A stretch of 64,000 nucleotides of DNA from an uncultured Chryseobacterium sp. (GCA_913778085.1 CAJYXJ010000040.1:1-64000), one strand, 5' to 3'. Shown: positions 25,997 through 35,661, counted from the first letter of the stretch. Numbers and translations: made by a program. Notes: generated by a model from the letters alone, not told the origin.

Positions 25997-26797
25997 CTAT
26001 TTGAAGTTAGGCTTATAATTAAGCTCTATAGGATTATTATTTTCCTTCAGCACTTTTTGCATTTTTTGCGACATTTCACGAGAATTCCAAGGCAACTTAT
26101 TGCCTTTTTCATCTGCATGTACTATTTTCATTCCGCTGCTTTCAAGCTCAGCAAGTGGTTGACTGTAAAAATTTTCTTGCAAAAGTTTAAATTGGGTAAA
26201 GCTCAAAACTTTACCTTTCTTAGAAGGAAAAAACATACTGTTTTTTTTATCCGTATAATATACAAGGCTGAATTTAAAATCATTACTTGAATCAGTAATC
26301 TGTATAATTAGTCCAGGTAATCCATGAAATATATAAGGCCCGTCCTGAATGGCAATGCTTTTTGCAAACCAGGCTTCCCACGTTCTTCCACCATAATTTA
26401 CGGTTGCTTTCTGGCATTTCAAACCTGCAATAGTTGCTGAATCACTTAATAATTTCCAATCAAGTTTTTCATCAATTAAAACATCATAAGTATTTAAAAC
26501 AAAAGGAATGGTTACCGTTTTATATATTTCTTCTTTGGACTTTCCTTTATGACTATATAATTGATTAAAGTCGAGAGGAGTTCCTAAACCTTTTCCCGTT
26601 TTTTCTCTCAAAGAATCATAATATCTGTCATTTTCTGATCTGAAAACTGACTTCTCACCAGAAATATCAAGAAAGTAATTCTCTCTTTTGAAGAGTTTTT
26701 TATTTGAATTTGTTGTTACTTCATAAACAAATGACAAATTTTGCGAAAACAACATAGTTTTCGCAAAAAATAAAAGTAAAATAAAAAGTTTTTTCAA
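25997..26797 (-). CDS. GLPGLI family protein, copy 1
   Basis: A 266-residue exported protein: signal peptide MKKLFILLLFFAKTMLFSQ, then a beta-rich domain with the name-giving GPYIFHGLPGLIIQI (about residue 155) and the upstream CQKATVNYGGRTWEAWF. The family is restricted to Bacteroidetes and has no firmly known function. This copy and the one at 47245-48057 are clearly paralogous, sharing VNYGGR-W and the ending NPIELNYKPNF versus NPIEINHKINY. Both lie beside a leader-type small peptide gene. AT-rich relative to the flanking genes. Confidence 0.88.
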   Translation of the reverse strand: MKKLFILLLFFAKTMLFSQNLSFVYEVTTNSNKKLFKRENYFLDISGEKSVFRSENDRYYDSLREKTGKGLGTPLDFNQLYSHKGKSKEEIYKTVTIPFVLNTYDVLIDEKLDWKLLSDSATIAGLKCQKATVNYGGRTWEAWFAKSIAIQDGPYIFHGLPGLIIQITDSSNDFKFSLVYYTDKKNSMFFPSKKGKVLSFTQFKLLQENFYSQPLAELESSGMKIVHADEKGNKLPWNSREMSQKMQKVLKENNNPIELNYKPNFK

Positions 26798-26872
26798 TAC
26801 AAATTATTAAAATTTCTATTTACAAACATTTCCGGCAATAACTTGTTATTTGACCATTATAAATAATTAAAA

Positions 26873-27919
26873 TTAATCAAACAACCTCAGCTGCTGATCC
26901 TTTGCCCCCGTAAAGCTTTGGATTGAAAGCTTCGGAAAATCTTTTCCGTCAAAGAACTTTTTCCTGCCGATCCTGAACGTATTGTGGATCATTTCAGCAA
27001 TATTGCCCTCCCCTTTCTGCCGGTCGAAATACTTTTTCTCACCCAGTTTTCCGCCACGCATCGACCGGATCAGGTTTAAAACTTTCTGGGCACGATCCGG
27101 AAAAGCATGTTCAATCCAATTGATGAAAACGGACTCCACAGAATCATTCAATCTTACCAACGTATATCCAAAGCTCTGTGCTCCTGCATCCGAAATGGCT
27201 TTCAGAACAGCCAAAGGTTCGTCACTGTTCAGACCGGGAATAATCGGTGCTACCATCACATTCACCGGAATTTTGTTTTCAGCCAGAATTTCGACGGCCT
27301 TCAATTTGTTTTTAGCCGAACTGGTTCTGGGCTCCATTTTTCTCCGTAGCTCCTCATTGATCGTCGGGATGCTTAATGAGACGGAAACAAGATTCCGCTC
27401 GGCCATAGGCTTCAGAATATCCATATCCCTCAGCACCAGGGCATTTTTGGTAAGGACATGCACAGGATGCCGGTAATCCAGGCAGACCTGAAGAAGATTC
27501 CGGGTAATCTCAAACTGCCGTTCTGCCGGCTGGTAGCAGTCGGTATTCCCGGAAAGTAAGATCGGAGCCGGCTGATAGCCTCTTTTCCGGAAAAATTTTT
27601 CCAGCAGCTGCGGTGCATTTTTCTTTACCATGATTTTCCTTTCAAAATCAATCCCGGCACTGTAGCCCCAGTACTCATGAGTTGGTCTTGCAAAGCAGTA
27701 TGAACAGCCGTGCTCGCAGCCCTGGTATGGATTCATGGAATATTCCATCGGCAGATCCTCGCTTTTCACCTGGTTAACGATGGTTTTCGGGAAAACTTCG
27801 GTAAAGGTGGTTTTTACCGATTCAAAATCCTCTTCGTCCGGCTCATACGTATACCGGTCGAAACGGTTAATCACGTTCCGCTGTGCCCCCTGCCCTTTTA
27901 TGATATTTCCGTTCTGCAT
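26873..27919 (-). CDS. PA0069/SplB-like radical SAM protein
   Basis: A 348-residue radical SAM protein. The cluster motif is GCEHGCSYCFARPTHEYWG (CxxxCxxC, about residue 62). Downstream are LLSGNTDCYQPAE and VMVAPIIPGLN, which fit the spore-photoproduct-lyase-like 'PA0069 family'. The start at 27919 gives MQNGNIIKGQGAQRNV, the normal beginning of this family; an upstream Met at 28003 would add an unrelated 28 residues. The gene is monocistronic. The reaction is unknown. Confidence 0.87.
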   Translation of the reverse strand: MQNGNIIKGQGAQRNVINRFDRYTYEPDEEDFESVKTTFTEVFPKTIVNQVKSEDLPMEYSMNPYQGCEHGCSYCFARPTHEYWGYSAGIDFERKIMVKKNAPQLLEKFFRKRGYQPAPILLSGNTDCYQPAERQFEITRNLLQVCLDYRHPVHVLTKNALVLRDMDILKPMAERNLVSVSLSIPTINEELRRKMEPRTSSAKNKLKAVEILAENKIPVNVMVAPIIPGLNSDEPLAVLKAISDAGAQSFGYTLVRLNDSVESVFINWIEHAFPDRAQKVLNLIRSMRGGKLGEKKYFDRQKGEGNIAEMIHNTFRIGRKKFFDGKDFPKLSIQSFTGAKDQQLRLFD

Positions 27920-27981
27920 TTTAAATGTAAAATTAAAAGGTAAATTCCGGAAAATGAAGGTTTTATTGTTAAAAATTGTAA

Positions 27982-28016
27982 CAAAAAAAATCCAACACTG
28001 CAATAGTGCCGGATCT
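27982..28016 (-). terminator. Terminator of the small membrane-protein gene at 28.1 kb
   Basis: Minus-strand ATCCGGCACT-ATTGC-AGTGTTGGAT followed by eight T. Confidence 0.8.
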
Positions 28017-28040
28017 ACATAATAGGGATATATTTTGTAA

Positions 28041-28235
28041 CTACTTCAATGCATAAAATTCGATGCCGTGATAATCATCATCATGATTCTTTCCTTCAAA
28101 ATGACGATAGTAATCTGAATAGGCATCGCTGTATTTTTTATCTTTTCTGTGTAATATTTTTTTTATTCCGATGATACTTAATACTGCCAAAAGACCCACT
28201 CCTCCTGCCAGTAAAACTCCGACTTCTTTTTTCAT
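28041..28235 (-). CDS. Small membrane protein (64 aa)
   Basis: No family recognised. It has one N-terminal transmembrane helix (VGVLLAGGVGLLAVLSIIGI), then a basic stop-transfer stretch (KKILHRKDKK) and a Tyr/Asp/His-rich cytosolic tail ending YHGIEFYALK. The gene has its own terminator. The start is unambiguous because the helix begins directly after Met-Lys-Lys. Function unknown. Confidence 0.6.
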   Translation of the reverse strand: MKKEVGVLLAGGVGLLAVLSIIGIKKILHRKDKKYSDAYSDYYRHFEGKNHDDDYHGIEFYALK

Positions 28236-28409
28236 ATCTTGTCTGATTTATGTATGGGTAGCTATTGCAAAAAGTATACCCAATATTCTGTCTATATTAT
28301 AAATTTTGTTAACACATCCTGCTACTCATATATATGCTCAATCCGGCAGGAATACCATGTTTTGCAGAGTAATGGTTTAATTATTGCAGGTTTAATGAAA
28401 AAAATTATT

Positions 28410-28763
28410 ATGGACAGTACAGGAAATATTGATAAGATGACCACATTAAGCCAAGTAATGGCCAAACTGGCGCAGAAAGGTGTTCACCGCGAATTCAGAA
28501 TGAATGAAAACTGCGAAATGAAATTTGAGAATTCCGAAAAGATTTACCAGCCGCATGAGCTTACCATCGTAAAGACCTACCGTTTTGAAGGTCCGAGCGC
28601 ACCGGACGACAACGCAGTTTTGTATGTAGTAAAAGATGAAGCGGGAAACATGGGAATGATCATCGACTCTTATGGTGCCGAAAGCAATTATCCCGGCGAA
28701 GATTTCGACAAGTTCTTAAGGGCTGTACCGATCCTGGAAAACCACGAATTTGATTTCGAATAA
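28410..28763 (+). CDS. Small conserved Bacteroidetes protein (117 aa)
   Basis: The blocks MTTLSQVMAKLAQKG, REFRMNENCEM, KIYQPHELTIVKTYRFEG and DDNAVLYVVKDEAG match a family of about 105-120 residues found across Bacteroidetes. It is often labelled 'phosphoribosylpyrophosphate synthetase' in databases, but it has no PRPP-synthetase motif, so that label should not be used. Starts at 28395, 28410 or 28437 are all possible; 28410 is a compromise. Soluble, acidic, function unknown. A terminator overlaps the end of the convergent AsmA-like gene. Confidence 0.7.
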   Translation: MDSTGNIDKMTTLSQVMAKLAQKGVHREFRMNENCEMKFENSEKIYQPHELTIVKTYRFEGPSAPDDNAVLYVVKDEAGNMGMIIDSYGAESNYPGEDFDKFLRAVPILENHEFDFE

Positions 28764-28785
28764 ACAAAATCGATTTATATAAAAG

Positions 28786-28820
28786 AAATCCGGAATTATT
28801 CAGTTCCGGATTTTTGTTTT
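28786..28820 (+). terminator. Terminator overlapping the 3' end of the convergent AsmA-like gene
   Basis: AAATCCGGAA / TTCCGGATTT with an 8-nt loop and T-rich tail. The minus-strand stop codon at 28796 lies in the loop region. Confidence 0.8.
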
Positions 28821-31441
28821 TTCTTAAAGATGCCTTTCAGAAATCCCTTTTTCTCATCTTGTTGAGCAGTCTGCTGTACGGCAGTTTCTTTTTTCTGCTC
28901 CTGATTATTTTTAGATTCTGCCTCCTTTCCGGATGGCTTTGTATCTTTTCCTTTCTTAGAGGTATCGATGTTAATACCGATCAGGGTTTTCTTCAGACCC
29001 TGCTCGATTCCTTTCCAGAAAAGGTTAAAGAAAGATTTGGTCGGGTCTCTTTCTACATCTTCAACTTCTACATCTTCCGGAAGCTTTCCGGAATCCGATT
29101 TCACCAGCAGATTGGCAATAGCCGTTAAAAATCCCTTTTTCTCCCGGTTTTCCTTATCCAGAATAGCTACCTTAAGATCTTTATGTTTAAGGTTAAAACT
29201 TCCGTTCAATCCTTTCGGATTTCCCCTGAAGTTGAAAAGCATTTCCTGAATGGTTCCTGTAGCCGTCACATGAAGATAAGGACGGATAAACGGATTAATG
29301 CCCCTTGCCGGAAGATTGGTTGTACGCCCCAAAATATTAAATACATCCCTCTGATCCGCCACATCGAAATTCCAATTGACGGCAAGCGGGGCAAGGTTCA
29401 TAAAAGAACAATTGATCTTAATATCAACCCGGGTCGGCTTGCCCTTCATTTTAGCAGAATTCAGGTTTTTTACATTCATATTAAAATTGCTGAACGTTAG
29501 TTTTCCCGGCCCTGCGCTTTCCGGCGTATCTTCTTCATAGACCAAAACAGAGTTTTTCAGATTCAGATTATTAACGACCATTGGTATTTTAATGGATCGC
29601 AGCATCCTGGAATATAGTGGCTTTTCTTTCGGGTCATCAGCCGGGATCTTACTCCTGAAAATATTGGCATCCGCCGATTGAATCGTAACATTGGAAGCAT
29701 TGATCGATTTATGATCTGAAAAAAGGTCCCAGGTTCCGTTGGCGGTAATCTGCGCCGCTTCAATATCGTATAAATCGCTCTCCACCGGTATCATTTTGAT
29801 AAACTGCGCTCTCGAAACGAGAGGCTTCATGGCAAATTTTGAAATATTGATGTTATTCTGGTCCGCTTTTAAAGCTCCCGCGGTCATACGGTAAAACCGG
29901 GTTTTATATAAAAAATTATCAGAAGTTACCGTATAGCTTTTAATTGCCACTCCCATTCCGGAACCTCCCTCTTTGGAATTCAGCTGAATATTATTAATAC
30001 TTGCATTCAGGTGGTTTAAAGTTAACGGCTGATTGTTTTTATCATAGGTAATATCTGAATTCCTAAGCGTTACTTTCCTGATATTGATCGGAAACTGTAT
30101 CCCTTTAATATTTCCTTGTTTATCTGTTTTGTTATTTGTTTCTCCTGCTTTGATATCTCCTTTTACCTGATCGACCAACACTTCTTTAATATCAAGATTC
30201 ATCTTTTTATCGGCAACATCCCACTGATTGATGGCAAATCCTATGTAATTTGCCGTAAGGTCCATGGCTGTTTTTCCACCGGCTGAACCGTTCGGAACTA
30301 CGGATATCGTTCTAAACTCTCCTTTTTGGGGAGTCAGTGTAAAACTTTTTACATTAAAATCCTGGTGGTTGGAATATAGAATATCCTGTGCCGAAAACTG
30401 AAAATCTTTGTATCCCACTGGGATCAGCTCCTCCCGGGTTTCTTTGTCAAACCGGAGCTGGTTGATATTCAGGTTGGCCTTATGAGCATAAAGGAGTTTG
30501 CTTCCGTCAGGCTTCATCACCTGTACCTTCATGTTATTTAATTTTACCCCCTGCAGATTCAGTTCAAAATTAAATGGTTTTTTCGCTTTGATGGGAACTG
30601 CACTCGTTGTGTATATAAAAAGAACCGGATTATAAAAATTGGCATTGGCCAAAGAAATTTTATTCTTTTCCAGCAAAATATCCTTGAATTGTATTTTCTC
30701 AATATTGAGTTGAAAAAGCTGCGTTTTTTTAGGATAATATTTTTTAAACTGCTCAAAAGTTACAAGGGGAGTCAGCTGAAGCTTATTAATCGACATTTGT
30801 CCGTTCTTTGTTTCAATCCTGTCGATCTGTAAAGCGTACACATTATCCGGACGGAAGAAAAAATCCGTTCCTTTTATGCTGTACTTATCGAAAACGATGG
30901 GAAGCTTGTCCTGCACATCTTCTTCTGTCATCTGGAGATTTTCCACATACAGGCTGAGGTCTTTCACAGAAAAGAATTTCTGTTTCGTATACCTGAAAAT
31001 ACTGATATTCCCTTCATTGATCCTGATGTTCTCAAACAGAAAAGGGTCTCTCTTTTTCCCCGTTCTGGTATCGACAGGCCGGGCCAGCACCACATTCAGA
31101 CTGGGTTTGGAGAGCAATAAATCCGATGAGCTGATCTGATTGTTGAACAGCGCATCATAAATTCCGAAACGGCTTACTTTCAGGGTATCTACTGTCCCCT
31201 GCAAACCGATCACATTGATGTTCTGCGGATTTTTATTATTAACGGTGATTCCCGTTGACAGAATGTTTCCCGACAACAAATCGACCTCCATGCTTTTGTA
31301 AGAGATCTTATAATCCGTATTGTTTTTGATGTATTTGGGAAGCTGGGTTTTAAGCCAGATATTCAGCCCGAAGTTTGCCAGTAAAATGATCAGCAACAGA
31401 ACTCCGAAAATGATCACAAGCTTTTTAACCCATCTTTTCAT
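28796..31441 (-). CDS. AsmA/DUF748-like inner-membrane-anchored protein
   Basis: An 881-residue protein with an N-terminal membrane anchor (LVIIFGVLLLIILLANFGL, residues 9-27) and a very long beta-rich periplasmic region with DUF748/AsmA-like repeats (SYKSMEVDLLSGNILSTG, MTEEDVQDKLPIVFDKYSIKG given here in part as EEDVQDKLPI). The last 70 residues are low-complexity and Lys/Glu/Gln-rich, ending in KKKQKSGTE. Such proteins are thought to form hydrophobic grooves that move lipids between the membranes or to affect outer-membrane assembly. It is followed by 12 bp and then the WG-repeat gene upstream on the same strand. Confidence 0.75.
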   Translation of the reverse strand: MKRWVKKLVIIFGVLLLIILLANFGLNIWLKTQLPKYIKNNTDYKISYKSMEVDLLSGNILSTGITVNNKNPQNINVIGLQGTVDTLKVSRFGIYDALFNNQISSSDLLLSKPSLNVVLARPVDTRTGKKRDPFLFENIRINEGNISIFRYTKQKFFSVKDLSLYVENLQMTEEDVQDKLPIVFDKYSIKGTDFFFRPDNVYALQIDRIETKNGQMSINKLQLTPLVTFEQFKKYYPKKTQLFQLNIEKIQFKDILLEKNKISLANANFYNPVLFIYTTSAVPIKAKKPFNFELNLQGVKLNNMKVQVMKPDGSKLLYAHKANLNINQLRFDKETREELIPVGYKDFQFSAQDILYSNHQDFNVKSFTLTPQKGEFRTISVVPNGSAGGKTAMDLTANYIGFAINQWDVADKKMNLDIKEVLVDQVKGDIKAGETNNKTDKQGNIKGIQFPINIRKVTLRNSDITYDKNNQPLTLNHLNASINNIQLNSKEGGSGMGVAIKSYTVTSDNFLYKTRFYRMTAGALKADQNNINISKFAMKPLVSRAQFIKMIPVESDLYDIEAAQITANGTWDLFSDHKSINASNVTIQSADANIFRSKIPADDPKEKPLYSRMLRSIKIPMVVNNLNLKNSVLVYEEDTPESAGPGKLTFSNFNMNVKNLNSAKMKGKPTRVDIKINCSFMNLAPLAVNWNFDVADQRDVFNILGRTTNLPARGINPFIRPYLHVTATGTIQEMLFNFRGNPKGLNGSFNLKHKDLKVAILDKENREKKGFLTAIANLLVKSDSGKLPEDVEVEDVERDPTKSFFNLFWKGIEQGLKKTLIGINIDTSKKGKDTKPSGKEAESKNNQEQKKETAVQQTAQQDEKKGFLKGIFKKKQKSGTE

Positions 31442-31453
31442 GATTATCTATTT

Positions 31454-33268
31454 TTAGTACGTGGTATTTTCTTTATATTCTTTTTCCGTAATTTCCTTCT
31501 GTATTTCTCCCTGCAAATTGATCCGGAAAAACCTTCCTCCTTTTCTCGAATAAATACCGATATCTTTTCCAATGCGATAACCGAAAGAGCGATGTGGCTT
31601 TATGTCATCAAAAATAAAATGACAGAGTTCTTTGTTGTCAATATCAAGAATTCCCGCCTTTCCTCCTTTTGTCACAAAAATAACATCCCCTCTCTGCTCC
31701 ATCCGGTCATAAACAGGAGGAATGACGGTCTTGAACGTTTCATATTCCATAAGCCCATATTTGCCATTCTTCCTTATAAAATGCCTTTTTTCCGGACCAT
31801 ACTCTACCCAGTTTGATATTTCATCATATTCCACAGGCAGAAGGATTTTTTTATCAACATTGATAATGCCAAATTTTTTGTTCCTGGAAACAATAAGCTT
31901 GTTGTGATCGTAATACACCGGCATGATCGAATCGTATCCATTCAAAACGACTTTATTATTAATATCAATCAGCATTCCATCTGCAATAAATAAATTTTTT
32001 TTTCGTTGGTCTTCATCATCAAATTTATCATAAACAGGGTACAGCATCTTATATATAACCGGAATTTTCACCTTGCCCGTATTACTGATCACCCCACTCA
32101 GGTCACCGTTTCCCGCCCATAAAAATGAGGACCCTTCTATTTTCCGTAAATTGTCATATTCAAATGGGATTAAAACATTTCCCTCCCGGTCAACCATCCC
32201 TGCTTTTTCTTTTAAATCTTTAAAGATCAGTGCCGGAGTTTCATTCGAGAAATCATTGTAAACCCCTGCATGCGACTGCCCGATTTTTTTTAAGTCACTG
32301 TTAAAAATAGAATAAATGTTACCCTTTTTTGCATTATAATATTCTGAAGACTCATGGTTCGTATCAAAATATTCGATCAAATCGTAAATTAAAGGAACCT
32401 TAAAGGTTCCGTCCGTTTTTATAATGCCGTATTTGCCGTTTCTCTTGACCACCGCATTTTTAAACGTATCGAATACACTGGCCGAATCAAATTTGTTGTC
32501 CGGAAAAGCTGCTTCAGCCTTTAAGTTGATAAATTCGTATTTCCCGTTGACAATTCCCAGCGCGGCCCCGTTTTCAAAAAAAGTGGATGCATCCCTGTCG
32601 AAGATATTTTTTGAAAAATCAGATATGTAGGCTGTCTTCATTTCATCATATTTAAATTCGGAAAGTTGTTTGCCTGCATTGTCGAACACCGCCCATTTCC
32701 CGTTTTTCTTTACGATCACATTTTGGTCTTTCATTTCCTGTTTGCCATCCTCATAAACAATAGGAATGACTTCTTCGCCCTGTTTGTTTATAAAGCCGGA
32801 CTTCCCGTTCCTGGTCACTTCGCACAACCCGCTTCCCCTGAAATAATCCGCAGTATCATACTGTATAGGAATCATTAAATTGCCTTTATTATCGATGAAT
32901 CCCCACTTTTTGTTTTTTCTTACGGCAGCAAGTCCTTCCGAAAAAACCCGTACTTCGTCGTAATCCCCTTCCAGCTTAAGATTATCTTTAGTTATAAAGA
33001 ATTTCTTCTGATTGTTTTCGGCATAGGCCAGTCCGTTTTCAAAAGGATTCAAAAAATCATATTCGAAAGGAATGACCACGATGCTGTCCTTAGTGATGTA
33101 TCCCCATTTATTAGGATTCCTCAGATGCATCCTCAGCCAACCCGTTTCAGCATCAACATCTTTATGAGAAACATTATTTGCGGAAAAATCCGGTGTATTC
33201 TGATTCTGACACTGAAAATGGCATGAAACGAATAGAATCCAGAGAATAAGGGTAACAGAATGCTTCAT
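31454..33268 (-). CDS. WG-repeat protein (604 aa), exported
   Basis: The N-terminus is a signal peptide (VTLILWILFVSCHFQC) with possible lipobox cysteines near residues 15-20. The body is a series of about ten WG repeats of the form 'KWGFIDNKGNLMIPIQYD' (also KSGFINKQGEEVIPIVYE, KYGIIKTDGTFKVPLIYD, KFGIINVDKKILLPVEYD), which form beta sheets used in cell-surface or protein-binding roles. It is sandwiched between DUF2797 (1 bp away) and the AsmA-like gene (12 bp), forming a three-gene minus-strand operon. Function unknown. Confidence 0.82.
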   Translation of the reverse strand: MKHSVTLILWILFVSCHFQCQNQNTPDFSANNVSHKDVDAETGWLRMHLRNPNKWGYITKDSIVVIPFEYDFLNPFENGLAYAENNQKKFFITKDNLKLEGDYDEVRVFSEGLAAVRKNKKWGFIDNKGNLMIPIQYDTADYFRGSGLCEVTRNGKSGFINKQGEEVIPIVYEDGKQEMKDQNVIVKKNGKWAVFDNAGKQLSEFKYDEMKTAYISDFSKNIFDRDASTFFENGAALGIVNGKYEFINLKAEAAFPDNKFDSASVFDTFKNAVVKRNGKYGIIKTDGTFKVPLIYDLIEYFDTNHESSEYYNAKKGNIYSIFNSDLKKIGQSHAGVYNDFSNETPALIFKDLKEKAGMVDREGNVLIPFEYDNLRKIEGSSFLWAGNGDLSGVISNTGKVKIPVIYKMLYPVYDKFDDEDQRKKNLFIADGMLIDINNKVVLNGYDSIMPVYYDHNKLIVSRNKKFGIINVDKKILLPVEYDEISNWVEYGPEKRHFIRKNGKYGLMEYETFKTVIPPVYDRMEQRGDVIFVTKGGKAGILDIDNKELCHFIFDDIKPHRSFGYRIGKDIGIYSRKGGRFFRINLQGEIQKEITEKEYKENTTY

Positions 33269-33269
33269 T

Positions 33270-34064
33270 CTAAGAAATCATAAGTTCAATCACATACCCT
33301 TCATGCCCTCTTACATTGATAAACTGCCCCCCGTCGAACGCCAGGTACTGTCCTTTGATCCCGGTTAACTTTCCTGTAAACTCCGGTTTCTTATCCAGGG
33401 TAAAGGAAGTTACTTTTTCCGGTTTATCATAAGGATAGTCGAAGGTCCAGAGGTTTTCGCCTTCGCTGTAAAACTTCTGAAAATCTTCAGGAAAGTATTC
33501 TTTAATCTTCTGCTGAAAATCTGCCAGGTCTATTTCTCCTTCAAAATCATCCTGGAGCATTTTTTTCCAGCTGGTTTTATCCGGCACATGCTGCTTGAGG
33601 GCAACTTCGATCATTCCTGCTTCATAGCGGTTTTCCGTTCTGGCAATCGGCAGGGCAAAAGTGGCCCCCTGGTCAATCCACCGGGTCGGGATCTGTGTAT
33701 TTCTTGTTACCCCGACTTTTACTTCTCCCGTATACGCCAGATAAACCGTATGAGGCTGTAACTGAATTTGTTTTTCTATATCCAAATCCCGTTCCGCAAT
33801 TCCGAGATGGGCCGTAGAAAGTTCCGGACGGATGATGGTATCGCTGGCATAAGGGCTCTCAAAGAAGCAGTTTTTACAGAAACCCATCCGGTAGATGGTT
33901 TTATCTTCCTGGCAGTGCACGCACTGATAGCCGGTATGTCTGATGGTAAGTTCTTTCCCGAAAAGCTCGTTCATGTGGATCAGATCTCCTGACAGATTGA
34001 GATAATATTGGATCGGCTCATCATGGAAGCTCGTCATCTTTAAAATTTGCCCTTGAAACTGCAT
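33270..34064 (-). CDS. DUF2797 family protein
   Basis: A 264-residue soluble protein of the DUF2797 family. Marks include a four-cysteine cluster, CVHCQED and GFCKNCFFESP, which probably binds zinc; HTVYLAYTGEVKVGVTR, recalling a GIY-YIG-like fold; and QIPTRWIDQGATFALP. The function is unknown, though the combination suggests nucleic-acid contact. It is the first gene of the operon with the WG-repeat and AsmA-like proteins. Confidence 0.82.
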   Translation of the reverse strand: MQFQGQILKMTSFHDEPIQYYLNLSGDLIHMNELFGKELTIRHTGYQCVHCQEDKTIYRMGFCKNCFFESPYASDTIIRPELSTAHLGIAERDLDIEKQIQLQPHTVYLAYTGEVKVGVTRNTQIPTRWIDQGATFALPIARTENRYEAGMIEVALKQHVPDKTSWKKMLQDDFEGEIDLADFQQKIKEYFPEDFQKFYSEGENLWTFDYPYDKPEKVTSFTLDKKPEFTGKLTGIKGQYLAFDGGQFINVRGHEGYVIELMIS

Positions 34065-34126
34065 ATTAATTTTATATTACTTTTTTAAGTAAATTTAATG
34101 ATTATATTTTTCCCGAAGTAAATTTA

Positions 34127-34134
34127 TATTTTTG
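34127..34134 (+). promoter_or_regulatory. -7 element of the epimerase gene
   Basis: TATTTTTG matches TAnnTTTG, 19 bp before the ATG at 34154. No -33 TTG at the usual distance. Confidence 0.5.
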
Positions 34135-34153
34135 TAGCACGAAAAACATACGG

Positions 34154-35176
34154 ATGAATTATCTTGTCACCGGCGGAAGCGGTTTTATTGGTTCCCACTT
34201 AACTGAACAATTATTAAAAAAAGGACATTCTGTCATAAATATTGACAATTTTGATGATTTCTATAGTTATCAGATAAAAATTCAAAATACTTTAGATGCT
34301 ATCGGTGGTTTTTCGGATTTTGACTATTCGGATAAGGAAAAAGACATCAAAAGGTTAATTTCTATTTCCAAATCAAAGTATTACAGCGTTTATCATCATG
34401 ATATCCGCGATAAAGCCGGACTGCAGGAAATTTTTAAAAATCACCCAATCGATGCCGTCATTCATCTTGCTGCACTTGCCGGCGTACGTCCTTCCATCGA
34501 AAGGCCTCTGGAATACGAAGAAGTGAATATAAAAGGAACTATGAATCTTTGGGAATTATGCCGGGATTTCAACATTACAAAATTCATCTGTGCATCTTCT
34601 TCCAGTGTGTACGGCAACAATGATAAAGTGCCTTTTGCCGAAACCGACAATGTAGACCACCCGATTTCACCCTACGCCGCAACAAAAAGATGCGGCGAGA
34701 TCTTAGGGCATGTTTATCATGATCTGTATAAGATTGATATGATCCAGCTGAGGTTTTTCACGGTATACGGCCCGCGGCAAAGACCGGATCTGGCCATCCA
34801 TAAATTTACAAAACTGATTTCCGAAAACCAGGAAATCCCCTTCTACGGCGACGGAACCACCGCCAGAGACTATACTTATATCGACGATATTATCGATGGG
34901 ATCTTAAAATCCATCCACTATCTGGAAAATAATTCGGGCGTGTATGAGATCATCAATCTTGGGGAAAGTGAAGTCATTACCCTGAATGAAATGCTGGCTA
35001 CAATAGAAAATACCCTCAAGAAATCTGCCATCCGGAAAAATCTGCCAATGCAGCCCGGAGATGTCCTGAAAACCAATGCCGATATTACCAAAGCACGGAC
35101 ATTAATCGGCTATAAACCTGACACAAACTTCCAAAATGGCATAAAAAAATTTGTGGAATGGTTTTTGAGAAAATGA
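34154..35176 (+). CDS. NAD-dependent epimerase/dehydratase (UDP-glucuronate 4-epimerase-like)
   Basis: A 340-residue extended short-chain dehydrogenase. The NAD motif is YLVTGGSGFIGSHL; the catalytic Ser-Tyr-Lys set is in CASSSSVYGN and PYAATKRCGE; the substrate-pocket block is RFFTVYGPRQRPDLAIHKF, typical of UDP-glucuronate/UDP-galacturonate 4-epimerases. An insertion near residues 50-75 (DYSDKEKDIKRL) is also seen in that group. It probably supplies a nucleotide sugar for surface polysaccharide. It is monocistronic. Confidence 0.85.
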   Translation: MNYLVTGGSGFIGSHLTEQLLKKGHSVINIDNFDDFYSYQIKIQNTLDAIGGFSDFDYSDKEKDIKRLISISKSKYYSVYHHDIRDKAGLQEIFKNHPIDAVIHLAALAGVRPSIERPLEYEEVNIKGTMNLWELCRDFNITKFICASSSSVYGNNDKVPFAETDNVDHPISPYAATKRCGEILGHVYHDLYKIDMIQLRFFTVYGPRQRPDLAIHKFTKLISENQEIPFYGDGTTARDYTYIDDIIDGILKSIHYLENNSGVYEIINLGESEVITLNEMLATIENTLKKSAIRKNLPMQPGDVLKTNADITKARTLIGYKPDTNFQNGIKKFVEWFLRK

Positions 35177-35291
35177 CCTCGAGCAGGCCACGGGAGGCTT
35201 ATAAATACTTTCTGCAGCCTACGGTGAACAAAAATTAATAAAAAGAATTGAAAATCAGGTATAAAAAAGCATATCATATAAGCTATTTTTA

Positions 35292-35299
35292 TACTTTTG
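35292..35299 (+). promoter_or_regulatory. -7 element of the DUF2795 gene
   Basis: TACTTTTG, 18 bp before the ATG at 35317. Confidence 0.55.
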
Positions 35300-35316
35300 C
35301 AAAAAATTAGAAAATT

Positions 35317-35538
35317 ATGTACTGGACATTAGAATTAGCTTCATACTTAAGTGACGCACCTTGGCCAATGACTAAAGCAGAGCTTATCGACTATGCCATC
35401 AGAACCGGTGCTCCTATGGAAGTAGTGGAAAATCTTCAGGCGATTGAAGATGAAGGGGAAATTTATGATGCGATTGATGAAATCTGGAGCGATTACCCTA
35501 CGGACGAAGATTATCTTTGGAACGAAGACGAATATTAA
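35317..35538 (+). CDS. DUF2795 family protein (73 aa)
   Basis: A very acidic small protein. YWTLELASYLSDAPWPMTKAEL (first part, YLSDAPWPMTKAEL) and VVENLQAIEDEGEIYDAIDEIW match the DUF2795 domain, a short helical fold found singly in Flavobacteriia. It has its own promoter and terminator and lies upstream of secA. No function is known. Confidence 0.82.
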   Translation: MYWTLELASYLSDAPWPMTKAELIDYAIRTGAPMEVVENLQAIEDEGEIYDAIDEIWSDYPTDEDYLWNEDEY

Positions 35539-35549
35539 GTAAAAGCAAT

Positions 35550-35577
35550 AAGCTTTAGGCCATGCTTAGAGCTTTTT
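35550..35577 (+). terminator. Terminator of the DUF2795 gene
   Basis: AAGCTTTAGGC / GCTTAGAGCTT with two wobble pairs, three-base loop and six T. Confidence 0.8.
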
Positions 35578-35661
35578 TGCCCTTTTTATATATCATTTTT
35601 ACACATTAAGTGTTATTTCAACGCTTAAAGGATATTCTTTTAAGCATAAAGCAAAAAATTT

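Noticed and set aside
28410-28763. Phosphoribosylpyrophosphate synthetase
   Set aside because: The family often carries that label, but the protein is about 117 residues and has no PRPP-binding motif.
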